NCBI GenBank assembly: GCA_958450365.1
Contig: CAUEEP010000910.1
Coordinates: forward strand, 405,001 to 469,000
DNA length: 64,000 nt
Reading direction: 5' to 3'
Source: Mesorhabditis belari
Lineage: Eukaryota > Nematoda > Chromadorea > Rhabditida > Rhabditidae
Shown here piece after piece: positions 33,654 through 46,610 of the stretch. Made by a program: the position numbers and the translations under genes. Below the pieces are notes generated by a model. That model worked only from the letters and a program-made list of their open reading frames with translations. It was not told where the DNA came from and ran no database searches. The first letter of the stretch is position 1. Every line of letters begins with the position of its first letter.

Positions 33654-34079
33654 TTAAAAACTATGAAAACCTAATTAAGATCCAAACGATGCAAACGTCT
33701 ATTGCATATTGAGTTTGTGCCAGATTACTGGCGCATAAGAAATTTGTGTGTAAACCGACTTACCGTAAACCGACCGAGCACCAGAAACTCATAGGTTTTG
33801 TCATCAATCAGGAATCACAAAAAAAAATGTACTAAATGGTTTTGTGATGATTTGCCTTGTGACAAAATCTTTGTAATGATTTGCTCTTATTAGATGATCC
33901 GATTAAATCTGTTTTAGTGATGATCTGTGGATGTGTTAGTGATGATCAATTTGCAGAGGATGTACTTAAAGCAAATTTACACTGGTCCTTCAATTCTGCA
34001 CACAACAAAATAGAAAAGTACCAGAAAATTCATTGTTCAATTCACAGACATTTGTGTTTTGTCGAGAAAATCTAGGAAA

Positions 34080-36915
34080 ATCTAGGAAAACCTAGGAAAA
34101 ACTAGGAAAACCTAGGAAAAGGAATCTAGTTCTTTGCTAAAAGAAAACAAAAAATGAGTTCAATGCTAAATTTAATGGAGAATGTGTCTCTAACTTAATG
34201 GAGAATTTGTCTCTAATTTAATGGAGAATTTATCTCTAATTTAATGGAGAATTTGGCTCTAATTTAATGGAGAATTTGGCTCTAATTTAATGGAGAATTT
34301 GGCTCTAATTTAATGGAGAATTTGGCTCTAATTTAATGGAAAAATTCGTCTCCACTTGGCTAGAAATCAACACGGAATTCAAAACAGCTTTTGTCAGCGA
34401 ATCCGGGAAAAGGGAATGATTTTGCTACGCGGTGTAGTGAGCAATTTACAGCCATCCATCCAATGTTCAATGTATCATTTGTTTCTAGTGCTTTTCTTCA
34501 GTTTATTGCCCGGATTCAATGATAAATTAGTATTCAAGTACACTTTTTTTTTATGATTGTTGCTGGTTTTTTCCTAATTGCAATTGAATTTTTTGATAGA
34601 TCGTTCTCTTTTCGTTTTTTTTAGAGAATTATGAAATTACAATTGTTTTTTGAGAATTTCTTTTACTAGTTTAATATTTTATTATACTGTAATACTGTAA
34701 GACAAGTTATAATCTTAAGCTCATAACAGCCGGGCAACGTTTTGGAGATGATGGAGAAACTCTTCGGTCATTCGAGTCAACTCAATTTTGATGTTTTTTT
34801 GAGCTATAGCTCTATTGGATCGATATTTTTTAATCAACATGCTTCTAGATTCCTTTTCCTAGTTTTTCCTAGGTTTTAAGTCATTCTGTTTTTCGGGGAA
34901 AGCTGTGTAAGTTGAAAGGCTATATTTTGCAACAAACCAAAATTACCTAAATCAATTGAGTTACTATTTTGACTAGTTAAAATACTAATGACTCTTTTAA
35001 CTTAATTAAGCAAGCTTTCAGCGAGCTTTGTGACCGTTTGAATTCAAATAAATAATAGAATGTAAAGTAGAGTTGGACTTGAAGTTAAGAGTTAAGTTAG
35101 AGTTAAGTTAGTTAGTTAAGTTAGAGTTAAGTTTGAGTAGTTTAAAGCAATTGAAAGTAAAGTTGAACTTGAATCCTTCAAAGAGTTATAGAGTAAAATA
35201 GATCGTTTTCTGTTCGTTTTGTCTAGAGAATTATGAAATTACAATTGTTTTTTGAGAATTTCTTCTACTAGTTTAATATTGTATTATACTGTAATACTGT
35301 AAGACCAAAAGTCCCCAAACTCCGAGACTCGTCATTTGAAAGTTTGGAAGGTCAACTTTGACTCAACTTTTCTCTATGCTTTTATTGGTAAATCTACAAA
35401 ACAAATTCTGCTTTTCTAAAACCAAATTTAATGAAGATTCTACTAAAACCAACCATAGGTTGATTCAGCTTCAATACCTCGAGTTATAGACCATCTAAGT
35501 TGATCAACTTTTCCAGGTAGGTAGTTCAACTTTGACACTAATTTTCTCCATGTTTTTATACCTGAGTATACAAAACAAATTCTACTTTTTTATAACCAAA
35601 TTTAATGAGAATTATTTTAAAACCAACCTCAAGTTGATCTGATTACTGGGAGTCGAGTCATAGAGTAAAATAGAAGTAGATTCAGCTTGATATCAGGTAC
35701 TTGATAACAAGCAAGCCTTGGTAAAATTAAAAAATTGACTTCATAGTTCAGCAGTTTTAGAGCTAAAGTACACCGAAAATAGATTCATTTGACTCATTCG
35801 ATTGACTCAAAATTTGACAGACACTTGACAGACGTTTGACAGACATTTGACAGACGTTTGACAGACGTTTGACAGACATTTGACTCAGTCAAATCACGAG
35901 CCAACACTGGTGATATTTTGCAAACGTTCAGCCATTCAATGTTTACTTGTATGGTTCATTGGTTCATTGGTTCATTGATTCATTGGTTCATTGATTCATT
36001 AGTTCATTGGTTCATTGGTTCATTGGTTCATTGATTCGTTGGTTCATTGGTTCATTGGTTCATTAATTCATTGATTCATTGGTTCATTGATTTATTGATT
36101 CATTGATTCATTGGTTCATTGATTCGTTGGTTCATTGATTCGTTGGTTCATTGGTTCATTAATTCATTGATTCATTGGTTTATTGATTCATTGGTTCATT
36201 GGTTCATTGGTTTAGATTTCTAAAGTGTTGCCCAAAAGCTTCGGGATTTCTTATCTCCGTTTACTTTTGATAGATTTTTACCGTAAAACTCATTTGTTCT
36301 CAACTTTTTTCAATTCAATACACATAGATGGATAGATTCATAGATTCATTTGATTCATTCGATTGACCCAAAGTTTGACTCATAGATTGAAATAGAAATG
36401 AAATAGAGGCTAGATCAAGAATTCAGAGTTGAATCTTCTGAAATTTCAAAATTTTATGCAAAACTTGAGAAATAGTATTTATAAACTCGAAAATCCGATA
36501 AAGAAATGCAATAAAGAAATCCCAGAAAACAAAGAAAACTTTGTTTTCCGTCTTTTTGTGGCAAAAACTCGCCAAAACGATGACGAATTTACGACCAGGA
36601 TCGACCAGGATTGTTTATCGAAATTTTCACTTATTTTGAAAACAAATCTTTTCCATTTTTTTCCATACTATTATGCTCATTTCTTTCATATTATTTTTGC
36701 ATTAACTAACTGCATTAACATTCTTAAATGAATCCAATCTTTTCCTTGAGCTTTTCCGGTTTTCCGGTCAGCATTTCCCCTTCTGTCACATGGCGATTTG
36801 AGCCATCAATTTGCTTTTTCTTGCTTCTTTTCTTTTCTTTTCAAACCTTTTCCACCCTTTGGGCTAGATTTTAGTTTTCCAGCAAAATAACAAGCGAACA
36901 AATTAATTCCATCGA
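34080..36915. other. Repeat-filled intergenic region
   Basis: Contents in order: AAACCTAGGA array (34070-34122); 23-bp TTTAATGGAGAATTTGGCTCTAA-type array (34175-34345); a 110-bp direct repeat around AATTATGAAATTACAATTGT (34612-34710 and 35218-35309); a block at 34715-34850 whose inverse lies at 49155-49305; TTTGACAGACG array (35815-35885); and a GATTCATTGGTTCATT array (35945-36212). A 100-codon frame at 36429-36731 is unsupported. No gene seen. Confidence 0.6.
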
Positions 36916-36918
36916 ATT

Positions 36919-39900
36919 ATGACGTTTTTCTTGATCATTTTCTTCATCGAATTGGCGATTGCGAGTGAGTTCAAATGAGTAATTCAATTTAAAGTTCAAG
37001 TTAAAGTTAAAGAAGTAAACAGTCTAAAAACTATTAAGCAATCGCATCGTAAGCATTATAAACATCTTAAACATCTTAAACATTCATTATAAAACATCCT
37101 AAACTTATAACTAGTTTAAAAACTGTTACTGCTGAAGCATTTACCAGTTTAAATGTAAACTGTGATAGGCAAATGTGTTGAACGCAAACATCAAATTCAT
37201 TTTCATATACTTGTGAGTTTTTATAGAGTAATTGTACTTTCGTATCTTTATCCTGCCAACAAGTTTATATACAAACCAAAAGCTTCGTTGCAGCAAAAAG
37301 CAAAAGAATTAAATAGGAACTAAATAGGACCTAAAAAGGAACTAAGTAGGAACTATAAAGTAACCAAATAGGAACTATAAAGGGACTAAATAGGAACTAA
37401 ATAGGAACCAAAGAGGAACTATGAAGTAACCAAATAGGAATTATATAGGAACTAAATAGGAACTAAATAGGAACTATTGGCGGAGAGAGGAAGCAAACCC
37501 GCTACCCCTCTCATCAGTTCGTTTGAAAGACGTGCGCGTCAACCACTCGACCACTCGATGGCGCAGTGCGAGCGCACTTTTCTCTAACCCACACGACCCG
37601 GATTCGACTCCCGTCCGCGTCAGCACTTTTCGTTTTTTAAAAATTTAAAACCATGTTGCACAACTACATGAAATTCTAAGCCAAACTAACTATAAGGCAG
37701 ACAGACAGACAGACAGGCAGATAGACATACAGACCGACAGACCGACAGACCGACAGACAGACTACATATAAAGGGGCTAATCCCTAATCACTAATCGTCT
37801 GTCTTAGTCCCTTTATATATAGTAGATTGCTCTTTGATATCTTACTCCTTTGATCTTCTTCATCTTAATTTTAACATCTTTTATCCTAGTTTTGAGATAA
37901 TTTTGAATAGATTTAAGCTAGAATTAATGAATATAAACCTAATAAAGTCTTTTATACTATTTCCCCCTCATCTTTACTAAACTAGATGCAAATTGACATT
38001 TATCTTATTTTGGTTGGGGCGCAAAGATACAGAAGTAACTATCTTCTAGCTTCATGTAACTTTAAAGAACTAAAAATCATTGTCAAAGCTAAAAAGTTCA
38101 AAGTTCAATGGTACAGAATGTCTAGAAGTACAGCTATTACCGTATTTTCTCTAATAGTAGTGCACCCTGAGCGTCGCCTAAATTGCTCGAAATCTCGAGA
38201 AACGCTTATCAGAACCTATCGATGTGGGGTCGGAAAATGTAGCTGACGATGAGATCTAGTGGGGGATTAGAGTGTTGAGCTTCTGCAAAAGCTTGGAAAC
38301 CATAAAATAGCCATCAACTCGGCGGTGCTGGGTGCACGACTATTAGGGAAAATACGGTAATTAATAGACCGTAAAAGCTGTAATAGCTGCCCGCTCCCCT
38401 CTAATAGTAACCCCCCGCTGGAGGGTCCCCAGGGCCCCGGGGGCCCGGGGCTACTATTACAACTTTTACGGTAAGCTATTAATATTAATATAAGCTATAG
38501 CAGGATTAGTTCACAAATGTGCTTTTTTTGCTTACATTGTAAGTCCAAGAATTTTCCTAGTAGCTTTTTTCCGTATTCTAGGATTTTAAAATGAACTTGT
38601 GGCCTTGATTTAATGATTTTTCTAATAAATTCGACTAAATTTCAGTTGAAATCCTCTGTGACGACGAGAGCGTCATTTCACGATTACCCGGTAGAGTTTT
38701 TCGATCGAAAAAATGAACTTCTCATTTTCAGAAGATTTCTAACTGTTGCATAATTGAATGTTTTCTTTTCAAAGTCAAAAAAGTGATCGGGATTTCCGAG
38801 AAAAAGCCGAGGAAAAGCAGGTTTCGATGTTCGGGAAGAGGTAGATGAGAAAAAGGCGATCGATTTCCGGCTTTTCCCAATCATTCACGTTTAGCATCAT
38901 TTGCATTGGGTTCTTTATTGATCAAATATGTTTATTTTCTTCGTTTTACTTGCAACAATGCTTGAATCAACGGAAACAGGTGATTTCAATTTTGGATCTT
39001 GGATTTGAGGCCTCTCAAAAGCTTTTTATTCAAAGATAGAAACTTTGCAAGAATGAGAATGCAAGAATGGTTCATCCCAAATCCTAAAAACAAGATGCCA
39101 GCTTGCTTTTGAATGCCAGTTTGCTTTTGAATGCTAGCTTGCTTTTGAATGAATGCCAGCTTGCTTTTGAATGCCAGCTTGACTGACGATTAAGAATGAC
39201 TGACGGCATGAGTAAATTTGTGACCCGGCTACCGTACCTCGTAACCCAGTTAGTCGTGTTGCAATAGCCCAAAAAATTACGGCAATTACGGCAATTACGG
39301 CATTAAAATCTATAAGTCACAGTTTAAGCCCATATGATAGAGATCTAGATAGGATTACGGTGGCTGGATCATGCTTTAGAGTGGCTACATCGAGTTGAGA
39401 AAAGTCAGAGTGGTTACACCGTTCGAAAAAGTCAACATTCAGCGATCTTTGTTAGCTTGTCACTTAAGCAGCGCATCCATTTTCCTAACAAGGGAATGAC
39501 CAGATCTAGCGATAGAATTAGTGACCAGATCTAGCGATAGAACCCGAAAATCAAGACAAAACGCCTATCGACTACGCCGAACACGAGCAGGAAATCCGTT
39601 CTTGCGAACGAGCAATAGCTTTTTGCAAACAGCGAGCAGTAGGCTTTGTACTTCAAATTGTAGGCTATTTTTCGATTTTCCCGTTTTCAAGAGCCCTTAA
39701 TAACGGCATTCCAAAAGGATTGCCGTGGCCGAGTCAGTAAAAACAAGATGACTCAATTTTTTGTAACCCTGGTTCAATCTAGAGTGTGTTCCTCCTCCTC
39801 CTCACGGGAAATTCCCTTCACAAGTAAAGGTGAAGGGAATTCACTATTCAATTTACTCGACGTGTAAAGAGGATTACTCGTAGTTACTTGACCAAAAAAC

Positions 39901-42569
39901 GTCGTTTAATCGATTAAAAAGTACTCATGCAAATTTTATTCGAGTAATTACTTACTCGAGTATTACTTACTCGCGAGGAACATACTCTAGTTCAATTTCC
40001 AATCGTACAAAATCTTTTTATCTTTTCCTTTTGTCAATAATGTTTTCTTGATGTTTTAGCTTTATTTTTAGATCCAAATGGTGTCAGCCCTCAGTCTTTG
40101 ACAATGATTTGACAATAAAGCAAAGAAATGACAATAAAGGTCTTTGACAAGATGAAGAAAAAACAATTTTGCGTTACAATGAGTTCATAGAATCAATACA
40201 ATATCCATACAACGTTTCGGTGCAACATTTATGGGAACTCTTTGACAAGTAACGCAACAATAACTTCGGCTGACATTATTTGAACTTAAAAATCGAACCA
40301 AAACATCAAGAAAACATCAAGAAACCCTCAAGAAAAGATTATTGACAAAAAAGAAAAGATAGAAAATTTCGCATGATCAGGAATCGAACCAGGGTTACAA
40401 AAATGGAATCAGATTTTTATGCCATCGCTTTCAGTGTAGTCAATAGACGTTTTTTTCTTGATTTTCGGGTCTAAATTCTATTGCCTATTGCCTCCTATTG
40501 CTTCTATTCTATCGCCAGTTCTGATCATTCTCTTGTAAATCTACTCTGGGCTGAAGGAATTCCTTAAAGTTATTCCTGATCCAGGTGAACACCAGATCAG
40601 CTAAAGCTATCACAGAATTTCTTGCTCTACAATCAATTCTCTGCTCTACAATCAAATCTTTCAGTTACCGATCTACCAGATTATCACGTTGATCTTCGAA
40701 TGAGCAGTCAAACTGTAAAGCTAAATTATAATCGAATGTCAAAGCGAACTTTAGAAACCCTATCCATACGGTGTTGAGTTTTGTGTGATACCAAAAACCG
40801 GTTCAATGATCACAACTGAAATTCTCTGTGATTTGCTGCGTGATTATCGTGAAATCCCATATAAACACAATTTTGGGAAGAACATAAGTGGAATCAAGTG
40901 AGCAATGAAGTAAAGATGATCTCTGGAGTGTAGTTTGTGCTCATCTTGCAAACAAATCTTTTCTGGTGCACTCAACTCTTTCTTTGTGATCGTGTTAACG
41001 TTAAATGATAGGCCAGAAAGAGTTCTCTTTAGAAAATTGGACCCAAAATATATCCAGTAAATTTGCATTTAGAATGCTTGGATTACTGTGTCTGTCTGTC
41101 TGTCCATTGTCTGCCTTTTGTCTGTCTTTGTTTACTGTAAGAGAAACAAGAAACTTTTTATTACTTTCTAAAGATTGCGTTCAAAACTCTGAAGTGCCAT
41201 TTGCATTTAGAATCCATTTGGAGTGCATGGAGTGCATTTTTGGAGAATCTCTTTCAAAATCAGTCCCAAAATTTGGTGGTTTAATGAGAAGACTAAAGTT
41301 TTCATAATGCCGATAATGAATGTCATTTAGTGCTTGTGTAAACAACACCTTTTACCCGGATGCTCATTTGGAGAAATGGAAACGATCAACGAAAATCGTC
41401 CGTTTTACAATCGTTCGCGATCCAATCGAACGATTCGCCTCGTATTATGGCCACTTTTGTGGGTGAGTTTTTCATGAACTAAACGAAGATCTTGATAAAA
41501 TCCATTCTATAACTAACAACTGCTAACAAAACTGCTTGATAACTTGATAAAATGTTAACAAATAACTGCTAACAACTAACTGCTAAATTGGGTAACTGAT
41601 TTGTTTAACGCTTTCGCGATAATGCATGTTTTTGTCAACTTTTAGGTAGAAAATTTGTAGCCGAGGGGTTTTCGGCAATGGAGAATCCAAATTTGTTTTC
41701 AGTTTTAATACGATCATCGAAAAACTTTGGGTAATTAAACCAAAATGCGCAAAAAAGAGATTTGATCATCGGTGGCTCACATTGTCGTCAATGTGGGCCA
41801 CCGTCAATCGTCAATGTGCCTAAGGAAGATGTGTTCAAGATCCCGATGTTCAAGGTCGATTTCCAGATCGGAGCCAAAAAGATTTCGCGAGCTTAAGCGT
41901 ATGCTTCGATAAAAGCAAAGAGATTAAGAGCACAACTTGCAGAAAAGTGATGCTCAATGTTCATAGATGCTCAATCACGAGGTTATACTTAGCTCAAAAC
42001 TTTCAGAATGCTTAATCAATGTGAGGGAAAAGATATTCACCAATACTCGAGATGGATGTACTTCATGCTAAACAACAAAATCAAACCAAAAACCCACTTA
42101 ACGATGGGCAGACTTTTTCACGGATATCCACAATCATGGTTTGTTGCGCAGATTTCCCACAGATTTCCCAATCTTGCCGATTTAGGTTCTGTAATCTTGG
42201 CTCTGATAAAGAGATTCAAATAATTCGCTACACTCACAACAAAAAGGAGATGGCGAAGCAATTCTTGCGCATTTTGAAGAAAGCAAAAGTCCCGAAGAAA
42301 CTTGCGAAGCGGGTGAGCTTGTAAAACGAAGCCATTTTGAAGCTATTTTGAAACTCAAACTACTTTAGAATGCTATTTCAAATGCTTTTACAATTCAAAA
42401 TCAATTTCAGGCTCTGAAACACTTGAAGAAATCGAGCACCGTTCACGCAGCCAAACACTCAGAACGACAGAAACTCCGTGAACAAATCGTCACAAATCCC
42501 ACAACGATGGAGCACGTTCGAGCAATTTATCATGATGACTTCGAGCTTTTTAACAAACATTCTCAATAA
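36919..42569 (+). CDS. Nematode-type carbohydrate sulfotransferase-like protein
   Basis: Eight exons: 36919-36964, 38646-38690, 40665-40714, 40755-40897, 41331-41462, 42007-42138, 42186-42312, 42411-42569; all junctions fit in phase, giving 277 residues. The N-terminus MTFFLIIFFIELAIA is a signal peptide or type II anchor. The PAPS 5'-phosphosulfate-binding loop is CVIPKTGSM (residues 57-65). The 3'-phosphate-binding motif is FTIVRDPIERFASYY (120-134). The PQSWFCN segment and the final YHDDFELF are typical of the large nematode group of Sulfotransfer_2-like proteins. It would transfer sulfate from PAPS to a carbohydrate in the Golgi; the acceptor is unknown. Homology begins at exon 4, so exons 1-3 rest on splice phase only. 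Repeats occupy introns 1-3. No lesion seen. Confidence 0.88.
37310..37475. repeat. AGGAACTAAAT minisatellite
   Basis: About ten degenerate units of AGGAACTAAATAGGAACTA in the first intron of the sulfotransferase gene. It is followed by a class II tRNA-like relic on the minus strand (37485-37565, A box GTGGTCGAGTGG, B box GGGTTTGCTTCC) and a CAGACAGACAGAC tract (37698-37760). Confidence 0.85.
38147..38357. mobile_element. MITE, TACCGTATTTTCTCTAATAG family, copy 1
   Basis: About 210 bp with terminal repeats TACCGTATTTTCTCTAATAG and the inverse ACTATTAGGGAAAATACGGT, in intron 1 of the sulfotransferase gene. The internal CTCGAGAAACGCTTATCAGA segment is shared, inverted, with copies at 54345-54565 and 57108-57323. 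A second, GC-rich foldback with ACCGTAAAAGCTGTAATAG arms follows at 38366-38474. Confidence 0.85.
39490..40525. repeat. ~1-kb foldback with tRNA-like arms
   Basis: Inverted arms: 39530-39590 (TCTAGCGATAGAACCCGAAA) against 40440-40520, and an inner pair around 40020-40080 and 40290-40365 (GTTTTCTTGATGTTTT). Each side also carries a tRNA-like piece ending TTTGTAACCCTGGTTC (39765 plus strand, about 40390 minus strand). It lies in intron 2 of the sulfotransferase gene. Confidence 0.75.
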
Positions 42570-42570
42570 A
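42565..42570 (+). terminator. Poly(A) signal overlapping the stop codon
   Basis: CAATAAAT: the sulfotransferase TAA stop lies inside AATAAA. If used, the 3' UTR would be only 15-20 nt. A second AATAAA lies at about 42731. Confidence 0.5.
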
Positions 42571-42824
42571 TTTCATAAGAGATCGGATTTCAACGAGGCA
42601 ATACAGAAAAAATATCGATTTGTCCGATTTGACTGATCGTACACTGACAACAAGCTGTTATAGTAGTTTAATAGTTTAATTTCTTTTCCATATCAAAAGT
42701 CGTTCAACAAAAAACAATTATCTTCTCATTAATAAAGAGTTTTCCCATCAAAAGATGTGGCTTTGCAGTTGAATTAGGAGACTTGCACGAAAACGAGTCA
42801 TTTGCCAAGATTGTGGGACATTTG

Positions 42825-43405
42825 CTACGCGCCCAGTCCACTTTGCCATTGGCAATCTAACTTTGAGCTTTGATCTTGGTGTTCGGTTGTTCAATTTAAT
42901 TAGTTTTTGTACCAATCGACAGAGAAAGACTTTGCGCACCCAATGATACCAGGAATATTCAAATTGGTCACCCCAACGCCGAGATATTTGAGCTCTAAGT
43001 TAGATTGGCAAAAGGGGCGGGACCAGAAAGACCTTTTATACGCGGCCGGTCCCCTTTGCCATTAGCAATCTAACTTTGAGTTTAAATATCTTGGTGTTGA
43101 GATGTTGAATTTAAATATTCTTAGTATCATTAGATAAGCCAAGTCTTTCTCTGTCGACCAGAAAGACCTTTTATACGCAGCCGGTCGCCTTTGCCATTGG
43201 CAATCCAACTTTGAGCACAAATATCTTGCTGCTGAGCCGTTCAATTTAAATAGTTTTTGTACCAATCGGCAGAGAAAGACTTGGAGCATCGAATGATACC
43301 AAAAATATTTAAATTAAACAGCCCAAGACCAAGATATTTGAGCTCAAAGTTGGATTGGCAATGGCAAAAGGGGCTGGGCGGGTATAAAAGGTGTTTCTGG
43401 CCCCG
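42825..43405. repeat. GC/TATA foldbacks, tandem copies
   Basis: At least two copies of the family described at 10488-10730, joined head to tail. GGGGCGGGACCAGAAAGACC-TTTTATACGC occurs at about 43014-43044, and ACCAGAAAGACCTTTTATAC again at 43159-43178. They start 250 bp after the sulfotransferase stop. Confidence 0.8.
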
Positions 43406-44100
43406 CCAGAGAACTTAAAAACTTCGATTTAGATCCCATATGTGTACCAAGTGCCTAACTGTTTTCCAGAGCTCAAAAAGATAATCAGTCAACGTTTTTT
43501 GATAAGATAATCAGCCAAATTTTCAATACTCTATGGCTGAAAACGAAAATTTGCGCCATTTTCTGCGACAAAATTGTTAGTTTAACCAAAAGAAAAAACG
43601 CGATTTCGAAATTCCCAATTCATATCCCATTAAAATGATGGTTTTATGATAAATTTTTCTTTACGAGAGAAAAGATTTTCCATTTAAAAGTGCAAAACTA
43701 TTGACCTTTTCCCCCGGAAAGTTGCCAAGAAAACATTCTTTGACCAGGGGAATTTGGAAACAAGATATTTTATAATTCACCAAATAATACAGTCCAGACA
43801 GAGAAAATATTTGAATGCTTTTGTTTATAAAAAAAAACAGTTTCAAGAGATAACCTTGAAAACTTTTTCTCTTTCTCTCTTTACCGTCAAAATATAAACA
43901 TGTTTTGACACTTAAAAGAGAGCGAAAAAAAATGAATAAAATAGAGAAAAAGGGAGTCTTTTTATCGTATCTACCGGATTTTCGCTTTTCAAAGGTCATG
44001 TTTTCTGAAGGAACTTTTGAGTCAATGGCTTTTCTTTTATTTTGTGAACATTCTAAAGAATTAGTTTTCTAAATTCTGAAGAATTAGTTAAAGTTTTTGA
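43406..44100. other. Intergenic, no gene supported
   Basis: A 112-codon minus-strand frame (43999-43661), rich in F, K and S, has no recognisable domain. Its start region (GGTCATGTTTTCTGA) recurs at about 46280, which points to a repeat and not a gene. Confidence 0.4.
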
Positions 44101-44109
44101 TTTGGCTAT

Positions 44110-44530
44110 CGAAAATGACTAGATTTAAGGCGAAATGGCTGGATTTAAGGCGAAATGGCTGGATTTAAGGCGAAATGACTAGATTTAAGGCCTAAATGAC
44201 TAGATTTAAGGCGAAATCACTAGATCTAAGGCGAAAATGAATAGATTTAAGGCGAAAATGAATAGATTTAAGGCGAAATGACTAGATTTAAACCGAAATG
44301 ACTAGATTTAAGGCGAAAATGACTAGATTTAAGGCGAAATGACCAGATCTAAGGCCAAAATGACTAGATTTAAAGCGAAAATGACTAGATTTAAAGCGAA
44401 AATGACTAGATTTAAGGCGAAATCACTAAATTTAAGGCCAAAATGTCTAGATTTAAGGCCAAAATGACTAGATTTAAGGCAAAAATGACTAGATTTAAGG
44501 CGAAATGACTAGATTTAAGGCTTTTATGAC
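44110..44530. repeat. ~20-bp minisatellite
   Basis: About twenty units of GCGAAATGACTAGATTTAAG with frequent single-base variants (AATGACTAGATTTAAGGC core). No coding function seen. Confidence 0.95.
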
Positions 44531-45515
44531 GAAAATGACTCGATTATTTCATAAAAACTATCTTTATTTTTTCATATTTATTGATTTATTTATAACTATT
44601 TATACTATTTATACTTATTTATAGCCGTTTATATTTATTTATTTATAAATAAACTATTTATAAAGCTAAGAAATTCACCGTATTTGACTAAATGATTTTT
44701 TTGATTTTTTTTACCAATTCAATCATTATAAAATAGTTTAAACCAAGGCTTTTCAATGTTTTTCTTTGATTTATTTAAAGTTAATCCCACGGTTAGTTCA
44801 AGGAGAGGTTCTTTCGTTTTAGAAATTCCAGTCACCTCCAATAAGTTTGTGTAAAACTCTTTTCCAATAAGAACTGCCAGAATTTGGATTTGGAATTTGG
44901 AATCGACTCCCCAGAGTTTTGAGAGAGTCCAATAGTCTCGAAACTTTTAAATTATCTGTAGATGATCTTGATCTTGAAGCTCTAGTGGATTCGTGACGTT
45001 ATCTGTGCTACCCATTACATACATTATCTTGTGTTGCTTTTTATCGGTCCTTTTCGTGTTATGTGTATGAATCCATGTGTATTCGGCTTAAATCTAGCGC
45101 ACTTTATTTCAGGTCCTCAATAAAGTATCTATATATTCCTATGTATGCCGTAAAAGCTTTAATAGAAGAGCCCCTATAGGAGCGTCGCGTTTTCTAAGTT
45201 TACTCCCAAACAAACGCTCAGATCTCGGCACCCAGACATTTTTTTTCTGCGCGCTTAGGTAACAAATTAAAGTAAAAAGATAAGCGGATCTTTTGAGCTA
45301 TTAAGTATATTTTTAGCTTTAACCAGCGCTTAGAAAAAAAAGATTGAAAATGATGAAAAAACGACTTTTTTTGCCACTTTTCAGTCATTTTTTTCTAAAA
45401 GCTGGTTATTGTTAAAAAAAAAATGTGTGATATCTCAAAAAGTCACTCATCTTTCCCATTTAAATTTGATACGTAAGCGTGCAGTGAGAGATATCGGTGA
45501 AAGTGTTTAAGTATC

Positions 45516-45935
45516 TATATGTTGTGTCCGATTTAGATTGAACTTATCGCGGACGTCCGATTTAGATTACAGTCTATATCGGACGTCCGATTTAGATTCA
45601 ATCTAAATATTATATAGATTGAACAATAATACGTCTTATATAGATGTGCTTGATAGCTTGTCTAAAAACGTTCACAGACAACCGATCACAGACAACCGAG
45701 AACATATATTAAGCACGTTTATTATTGTTCGATCTGTATCGGACGTCCGATATAGACTGTAATCAATAAAAGACCTTTGAAAAATGCAGAAAACTACAGA
45801 AAACGCTTAAGAACATATATTAATCATGTTTATATTATTGTTCAATCTATATAAGACGTATTATTGTTCAATCTATATAAGATTTAGATTGAATCTAAAT
45901 CGGACGAAAATCTAAATCGGACACAACATATATAT
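45516..45935. mobile_element. Foldback element with CGGACGTCCG boxes
   Basis: Ends TATGTTGTGTCCGATTTAGA (45518) and its inverse near 45932. Inside are several copies of TCGGACGTCCGAT, itself palindromic, and an inverted TATTGTTCAATCTATATAAG block. About 415 bp, with no frame. Confidence 0.8.
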
Positions 45936-46610
45936 ACTCACTTTATTCCAAAATTCATATGCAGTCACAGTAATACAAGTTCTTCCTAGAATTCTTAAAG
46001 CTAGATTCTTTTTTTTCTAAGTAGAGTCAGCTCATTCTTGAACATTCTTGAACACTGTTGTTGAATTTTAAAAAAGTCTTTACAGTATATCGCTAATTGA
46101 AGTTTTAAAATTAGCTAACCTTCAGTTTTGTTAGTTTTATTAGAGTTTTTTGGATAGAGAACTTTGTAGAGAGAAAAGAAACAAATAAAATAAGAGAGAA
46201 AAAGGATTCGAGACTTCACTCCTTCACTCCTTCACTCTCCTTTTTGTCTTACCTGGATATTTGCACTTGCTTTTTGAAAGGTCATGTTTTCTGACTAAAG
46301 AGGAAACTTTTGAGTCAATCCACGCTTTTGTTTTCTTTTGTCTCATGATGTTTTTGAATGAATCAAGAGTTCATTTTTAAAACTTCATTAAACAATATTT
46401 TCAATAACAAAATTTTCCCATCGTTTTCCCATCTTTTGATTATCATCTTTTGATTATCATTTTCTCTGTGATTTGTAACAAAATACTTTATGATTTCTAT
46501 GATCTTTATGATTTCTATTCGAAAAATGAATTTTTCACTTGTGGTTTATGTTTTAAACGTGTTTTAAACATAAACCAAGCCAAAAAAGAATGTTTTTTTT
46601 GTTCATTTTG

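Noticed and set aside
37485..37625. Functional tRNA-Leu/Ser gene
   Set aside because: A and B boxes are present, but anticodon and acceptor stems do not pair well.
43661..43999. 112-codon minus-strand frame
   Set aside because: No recognisable domain; part of its sequence recurs near 46.28 kb, suggesting a repeat.
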